A stretch of 57,063 nt of DNA from Opitutaceae bacterium (lineage in GTDB: Bacteria > Verrucomicrobiota > Verrucomicrobiia > Opitutales > Opitutaceae). Position numbers and translations under genes: made by a program. Location: positions 1-57,063 of the forward strand of contig JABIRI010000055.1 in the NCBI GenBank assembly GCA_018667915.1, in the 5' to 3' direction. The notes beneath the pieces are model-generated. The model was not told the DNA's origin. It made no database searches and worked only from the letters and a program-made list of their open reading frames with translations. Positions 54,123 through 57,063 of the stretch are shown here, one piece after another (the stretch's first letter is position 1; each line of letters begins with the position of its first letter).

Positions 54123-55298
54123 ATGCCCGGAAACCGCCGCGTCACCCTCGCCGATATCGCCAAGCGAGCCGAAGTCCATGTGACCACGGTTTCGCTCGCG
54201 CTGCGCAACCATCCCCGCCTGCCCGAACGGACCCGCACTCGGATCCAGCAACTGGCCAAGGAAATGGGCTACCATCCAGACCCCGTGCTGCAGGCTCTCG
54301 TCGCCTATCGCGGCAAGGTCATGGAGCGACGCAATCCGCCCACCCTCGCATATGTCACCAACTGGGACACAAAACTGGGCTGGCAGAAAACCACGGCCCA
54401 TCCGGAATTCTACGAAGGCGCCAAAGCCAAAGCGGAAGAACTCGGCTTCAAGCTGGATCATTTTTGGATGGGTGAGCCCGGTCTCTCGCACACCCGCATG
54501 AGCAAGATTCTGCAGGCTCGCGGGATCACCGGGGTAATCATCGCGTCACACCGTCGCGCCTCCGACGTTTCCCTGCACTTCGATTGGTCGGCTTTCAGCG
54601 CGGTAAAAATCGAATACTTCCCCCACGAGCCCGAGCTCCATCAGGTCAACAACGACCATTGCAGTATCATGCGACTCGCCATGCAACGGGCCGAAGATCA
54701 CGGCTACAAACGAATCGGAGCCGCCATGCATCGCGGGTGGGATCACGCGGTGGATCACCATTGGGAAGCGGGGCTACTCATCTCCCACGCGTTCCATCCC
54801 CCGGAAGAACGCATCCCCATCCATATGTTTCCCGAAGCCGAACGAGTCGACGAATGGATGACCGAGACGACCGGTGATGTGGTCGCGGATACCGCCCAAT
54901 TCAAAGCGTGGTATAAAACCCACCGGCCCGAGGTAATCATCAGCAAACGATCGTTCATCCAGCCCTGCCTCGATGAAATGGGGCTCAAAATCCCCGAAGA
55001 TGTGGCCTTCATTGACCTTTTTTTGGAGGAGGAGGAGCTAGACGGATCGGTCGCCGGGGTGCGGCAAAACCATCATGCTGTCGGCGAACTCGCCCTCGAA
55101 ATCCTCGCCGGCCAATTGCACTACCACAAATACGGTATTCCGGCAATTCCGACTCGCACCCAAGTGGAAGGCACCTGGTTTGACGGGGCAACCTGCCCCC
55201 CGTTCGAACCCGCCAAAACCAAACCCACCACCCGGAAAAAGAGCACCGCCGCCAAACCCCGCAAACCGTCGGCCAAGAACCGCCGTAAGGCCGGATAA
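54123..55298 (+). CDS. LacI-family transcriptional regulator with basic tail
   Basis: Start at 54123 gives 391 residues beginning with VTLADIAKRAEVHVTTVSLALRNHPRLP, the LacI helix-turn-helix and hinge helix, followed by a two-lobed ligand domain (VIIASHRRASD, VNNDHCSIMRLAMQRAEDHGYKRIGAAMH, FIDLFLEEEELDGSVAGV). After the core comes a C-terminal tail of about 30 residues rich in Lys, Arg, Pro, Thr and Ala, unusual for LacI proteins. It is divergent from xylA and most likely represses the xylan genes until a xylose-type ligand binds. An upstream ATG at 54051 lies in the operator region and is rejected. Confidence 0.9.
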   Translation: MPGNRRVTLADIAKRAEVHVTTVSLALRNHPRLPERTRTRIQQLAKEMGYHPDPVLQALVAYRGKVMERRNPPTLAYVTNWDTKLGWQKTTAHPEFYEGAKAKAEELGFKLDHFWMGEPGLSHTRMSKILQARGITGVIIASHRRASDVSLHFDWSAFSAVKIEYFPHEPELHQVNNDHCSIMRLAMQRAEDHGYKRIGAAMHRGWDHAVDHHWEAGLLISHAFHPPEERIPIHMFPEAERVDEWMTETTGDVVADTAQFKAWYKTHRPEVIISKRSFIQPCLDEMGLKIPEDVAFIDLFLEEEELDGSVAGVRQNHHAVGELALEILAGQLHYHKYGIPAIPTRTQVEGTWFDGATCPPFEPAKTKPTTRKKSTAAKPRKPSAKNRRKAG

Positions 55299-55436
55299 TT
55301 CTGGGATTGCCAGTCGGCCCGAAAAAAAATCCACTCCCGAAGCAAAAAAAAATACGTTCGCCCCTTGATCCTTCCGATCTGGTGTCCGTATCCCCTTCGA
55401 ACCCATTCGATTTTTGTCCCACCTCCCTTCACTCCG

Positions 55437-55616
55437 ATGACCACCACCTTAAAGGCATATTCAGCAACCGCGTTTGCGGCCGACCTGTGCCCTATGTCCA
55501 TGGTCAAATCTGTGGTGGGCCGTGTTGGTCTTATTCGAAGCGACTGGCGAGTAATGCTCGGTCGCAACGATGCAATCAAGCACGGCCGTTCTAACCCGGG
55601 AAGTGGTGTATACTAA
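55437..55616 (+). CDS. Possible small protein (59 aa) in the lacI-sigma gap
   Basis: In an otherwise empty 453-base gap a frame from ATG 55437 to TAA 55616 encodes 59 residues with a plausible protein-like sequence (FAADLCPMSMVKSVVGRVGL, then IRSDWRVMLGRNDAIKHG) and is followed 30 bases later by a strong terminator. Codon use is less GC3-biased than in neighbours and no ribosome site is obvious, so it may also be an untranslated RNA. Family not recognised. Confidence 0.35.
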   Translation: MTTTLKAYSATAFAADLCPMSMVKSVVGRVGLIRSDWRVMLGRNDAIKHGRSNPGSGVY

Positions 55617-55645
55617 GTAAACGATTTTTAATTTCGAATACGCCG

Positions 55646-55677
55646 CCCACTTCCCAACCGGAAGTGGGATTTTTTTT
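55646..55677 (+). terminator. Intrinsic terminator upstream of the sigma factor gene
   Basis: Perfect stem CCCACTTCC / GGAAGTGGG with a five-base loop (CAACC), then A and eight T. It ends the small upstream unit. It lies 75 bases before the sigma factor start, so it could also act as an attenuator of that gene. Further small hairpins follow (GGTCC-CGCTA-GGACC at about 55711-55725). Confidence 0.9.
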
Positions 55678-55751
55678 GCCCGCGAAACCCACCTCCGGAC
55701 GAGGTCCCGCTAGGACCGAGTAAAACCTAACCCTCCGGCGGGCGTTTCGCC

Positions 55752-56462
55752 ATGATAGCACCAAATACCCTCTGCCCACCCAGCCCCGCGCCCGATCCGG
55801 TCGAATTGCTCGATCTGGTTGATCGTGCTCTGGCCGGCATCGCGCCCCGACTGCCCGCTCATGTCGATCGTGATGATTTGGCCTCAGCCGGCCGCGAGGC
55901 TCTCGTCCACGCGACGCTCCGTTTCGACGGTCCCACCACCGAAGCCCGCGCCTTCTGCTTTGTGCGGGTGCGTGGGGCCATGCTTGATGAACTCAGACGT
56001 CTTGATCCTCTCGCCCGCCGTCGGCGGGAGCGGGTCCGCGCCGTCTCGCGCATCGAGCACGAGCTCACCCACACGCTCGGTCGCAGTCCCTTAACCGTCG
56101 AGATCGCCGAAGCCCTCGACTTCTCTACCGCCGAAGTGCGTGCCGCTCAGGCCGACCTCGCCGCTGAAGAAGCCGGGACTCCGGTCCTCGACGAGAATCT
56201 CGCCGATCCCGAATCCCCCTGCCCGGCTGACTACGCCGAACGCGGAGACTTGCTCAGCAAGCTCTATGCCGCGCTGCGTCGTTTGCCGGACCGGCAGGCC
56301 CACGCGGTTCGACGTTACCACATCGAGGACGCCACCCTCGACGTGATCGGTTCCGAACTCGGAGTTTCCCGGGAACGGGCTCGTCAACTGCGCACCGCCG
56401 GTGAAAACCGGCTCCGTGACGACCTCGAGGTGCTCTCCCTGTGGGACGCCCTCATCGCCTAA
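55752..56462 (+). CDS. Sigma-70 family factor, FliA/WhiG-like
   Basis: The 236 residues show region 2 (VDRDDLASAGREALVHATLRF, VRVRGAMLDELRRLDP), region 3 (RIEHELTHTLGRSPLTVEIAEAL) and region 4 with LGVSRERARQLRTAGENRLRDD. Region 2 motifs VRVRGAMLDELR are those of the FliA/WhiG branch, which runs flagellar or developmental regulons. No flagellar or chemotaxis gene is in the window, so its regulon is open. A small gene follows 33 bases on. Confidence 0.85.
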   Translation: MIAPNTLCPPSPAPDPVELLDLVDRALAGIAPRLPAHVDRDDLASAGREALVHATLRFDGPTTEARAFCFVRVRGAMLDELRRLDPLARRRRERVRAVSRIEHELTHTLGRSPLTVEIAEALDFSTAEVRAAQADLAAEEAGTPVLDENLADPESPCPADYAERGDLLSKLYAALRRLPDRQAHAVRRYHIEDATLDVIGSELGVSRERARQLRTAGENRLRDDLEVLSLWDALIA

Positions 56463-56495
56463 ATCCCTCACAAAAATTGAAGAATATAAAACACC

Positions 56496-56630
56496 ATGAA
56501 CTTAATCCGAAACCTTTGGCGCCGCCTCGACCGTTGGGTCGCGCGGGCGCTCGAACCTGAGTTCGAAGCGACGCCAACGACCGCAGAGGTCAGGCCCAGC
56601 AATCCCCCCCATCACCCGCGGGTCAGCTAG
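56496..56630 (+). CDS. Small protein of unknown function after the sigma factor (44 aa)
   Basis: An ATG at 56496 opens 44 codons ending in TAG. The product starts with an amphipathic, Arg/Trp-rich helix (LIRNLWRRLDRWVARAL) and ends in a Pro/His-rich tail. It lies 33 bases after the sigma gene and just before a terminator, so it is probably co-transcribed. Regulators of sigma factors are sometimes this small, but function is not shown. Confidence 0.5.
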   Translation: MNLIRNLWRRLDRWVARALEPEFEATPTTAEVRPSNPPHHPRVS

Positions 56631-56653
56631 GCTACATATCAGGAGAAAACGAT

Positions 56654-56685
56654 CGGTCGGCATCCCCAAGGTGCCGGCCGATTTT
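56654..56685 (+). terminator. Terminator after the sigma factor unit
   Basis: Arms CGGTCGGCA and TGCCGGCCG (one G-T pair) around a nine-base loop, followed by ATTTT. It ends the sigma factor/small protein unit before the convergent TRIC gene. Confidence 0.8.
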
Positions 56686-56699
56686 CGTTCAACCTAATT

Positions 56700-57063
56700 T
56701 CATTTTGAGGACGGCGCACCGGAGGGCGGAGCCATCGGCGCAGTCTTCCAGTTGAAGAGAATCGTCAGGACTCGGAAAATAAACGTAGCTCCGATCACCA
56801 CCCACGCCGATGTCATCGGCGCCAATCCTAGCTGCACCGTAAACACCACAAACAACGTCGCGGCTGCCAATGCAACCAACACGTAGAACTGACCAGGTCG
56901 AAACACCAACGGCTCCTCATTCGTGATCACATCACGTAGCAATCCGCCACCCGCCGCATTGATCACTCCCACGAGAATCGCCGCCGGCACGGCCAGCCCG
57001 GCACCGAGAGATTTCTGCACGCCAAACACGGTGAAGGCCCCCAATGCCAATGCATCCACTCCG
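56700..57063 (-). CDS. TRIC-family (UPF0126/YadS-type) membrane protein, 5' end cut by window
   Basis: The visible C-terminal 120 residues hold the second half of the TRIC repeat: FTVFGVQKSLGAGLAVPAAI, VINAAGGGLLRDVITNEEPLV, which is the GGG-RD hallmark of the family, and two further helices, then a Pro/Ser tail. TRIC proteins are trimeric cation channels. The frame continues past the right window edge, so the ATG at 57059 is probably internal. Confidence 0.85.
   Translation of the reverse strand, partial: GVDALALGAFTVFGVQKSLGAGLAVPAAILVGVINAAGGGLLRDVITNEEPLVFRPGQFYVLVALAAATLFVVFTVQLGLAPMTSAWVVIGATFIFRVLTILFNWKTAPMAPPSGAPSSK

Overview
The window reads as chromosome of a GC-rich (roughly 60% by eye) free-living heterotroph, most likely an Opitutales-type member of the Verrucomicrobiota. 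Evidence: many exported proteins with Sec signals or lipoboxes, a PEP-CTERM protein, a PPi-type phosphofructokinase, a GH67/xylose-isomerase xylan locus and a secreted metzincin ending in duplicated STRG-type modules. This lineage call is inference; the window holds no rRNA.

Layout. 1-1.2 kb: the edge of an IS3-family element abuts, and seems to have beheaded, an exported-protein gene that is followed by a 55-residue zinc-ribbon gene. 1.2-10.8 kb: envelope and housekeeping genes (lipoprotein, VOC protein, S4 protein, FKBP lipoprotein, rhodanese, orphan SBP_bac_5 lipoprotein, a bPH2 pair, PrmB, a rhomboid-like protein without catalytic residues, TPR protein). 10.8-25.2 kb: a PA0069-type radical SAM protein, an SRAP/HMCES-type DNA-protein crosslinking protein, OsmC, holA, a ceramidase-like hydrolase, an exported Ni-superoxide dismutase, a GT4 glycosyltransferase and a sulfotransferase overlapping tail to tail, purB and pfp. 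25.3-37.4 kb: TPR membrane protein, an MscS channel gene split at a G8 tract, CstA, a PEP-CTERM protein, an SGNH hydrolase, a Bax-like glucosaminidase, two Hsp20 genes, a PatB-like C-S lyase with a GNAT gene, and a DCC protein. 37.5-46 kb: a 121-residue HTH protein, dusB, a VWA/histidine kinase/response regulator operon and clpB. 46-57 kb: the metzincin, tRNA-Val(CAC), the glucuronoxylan locus (lacI-type regulator divergent from xylA, a GPH transporter and GH67), a FliA/WhiG-type sigma factor and a TRIC-family channel cut by the window edge.

The strongest unexplained signal is a palindrome with 11-base arms TTTGTCACCAT and ATGGTGACAAA around one A or T. It occurs five times, always between genes. 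Two copies bracket the radical SAM gene, two bracket the small HTH gene and one lies upstream of pfp. It could be the operator of the bracketed HTH protein, a REP-like mobile palindrome or a chromosome-organisation site. Other repeat signals are a related pair of long hairpins at 39.1 and 43.2 kb, a nested inverted repeat at 4.3-4.5 kb, TGATACTT iterations before two genes, and repeats that begin inside the TAG stop codons of three genes.
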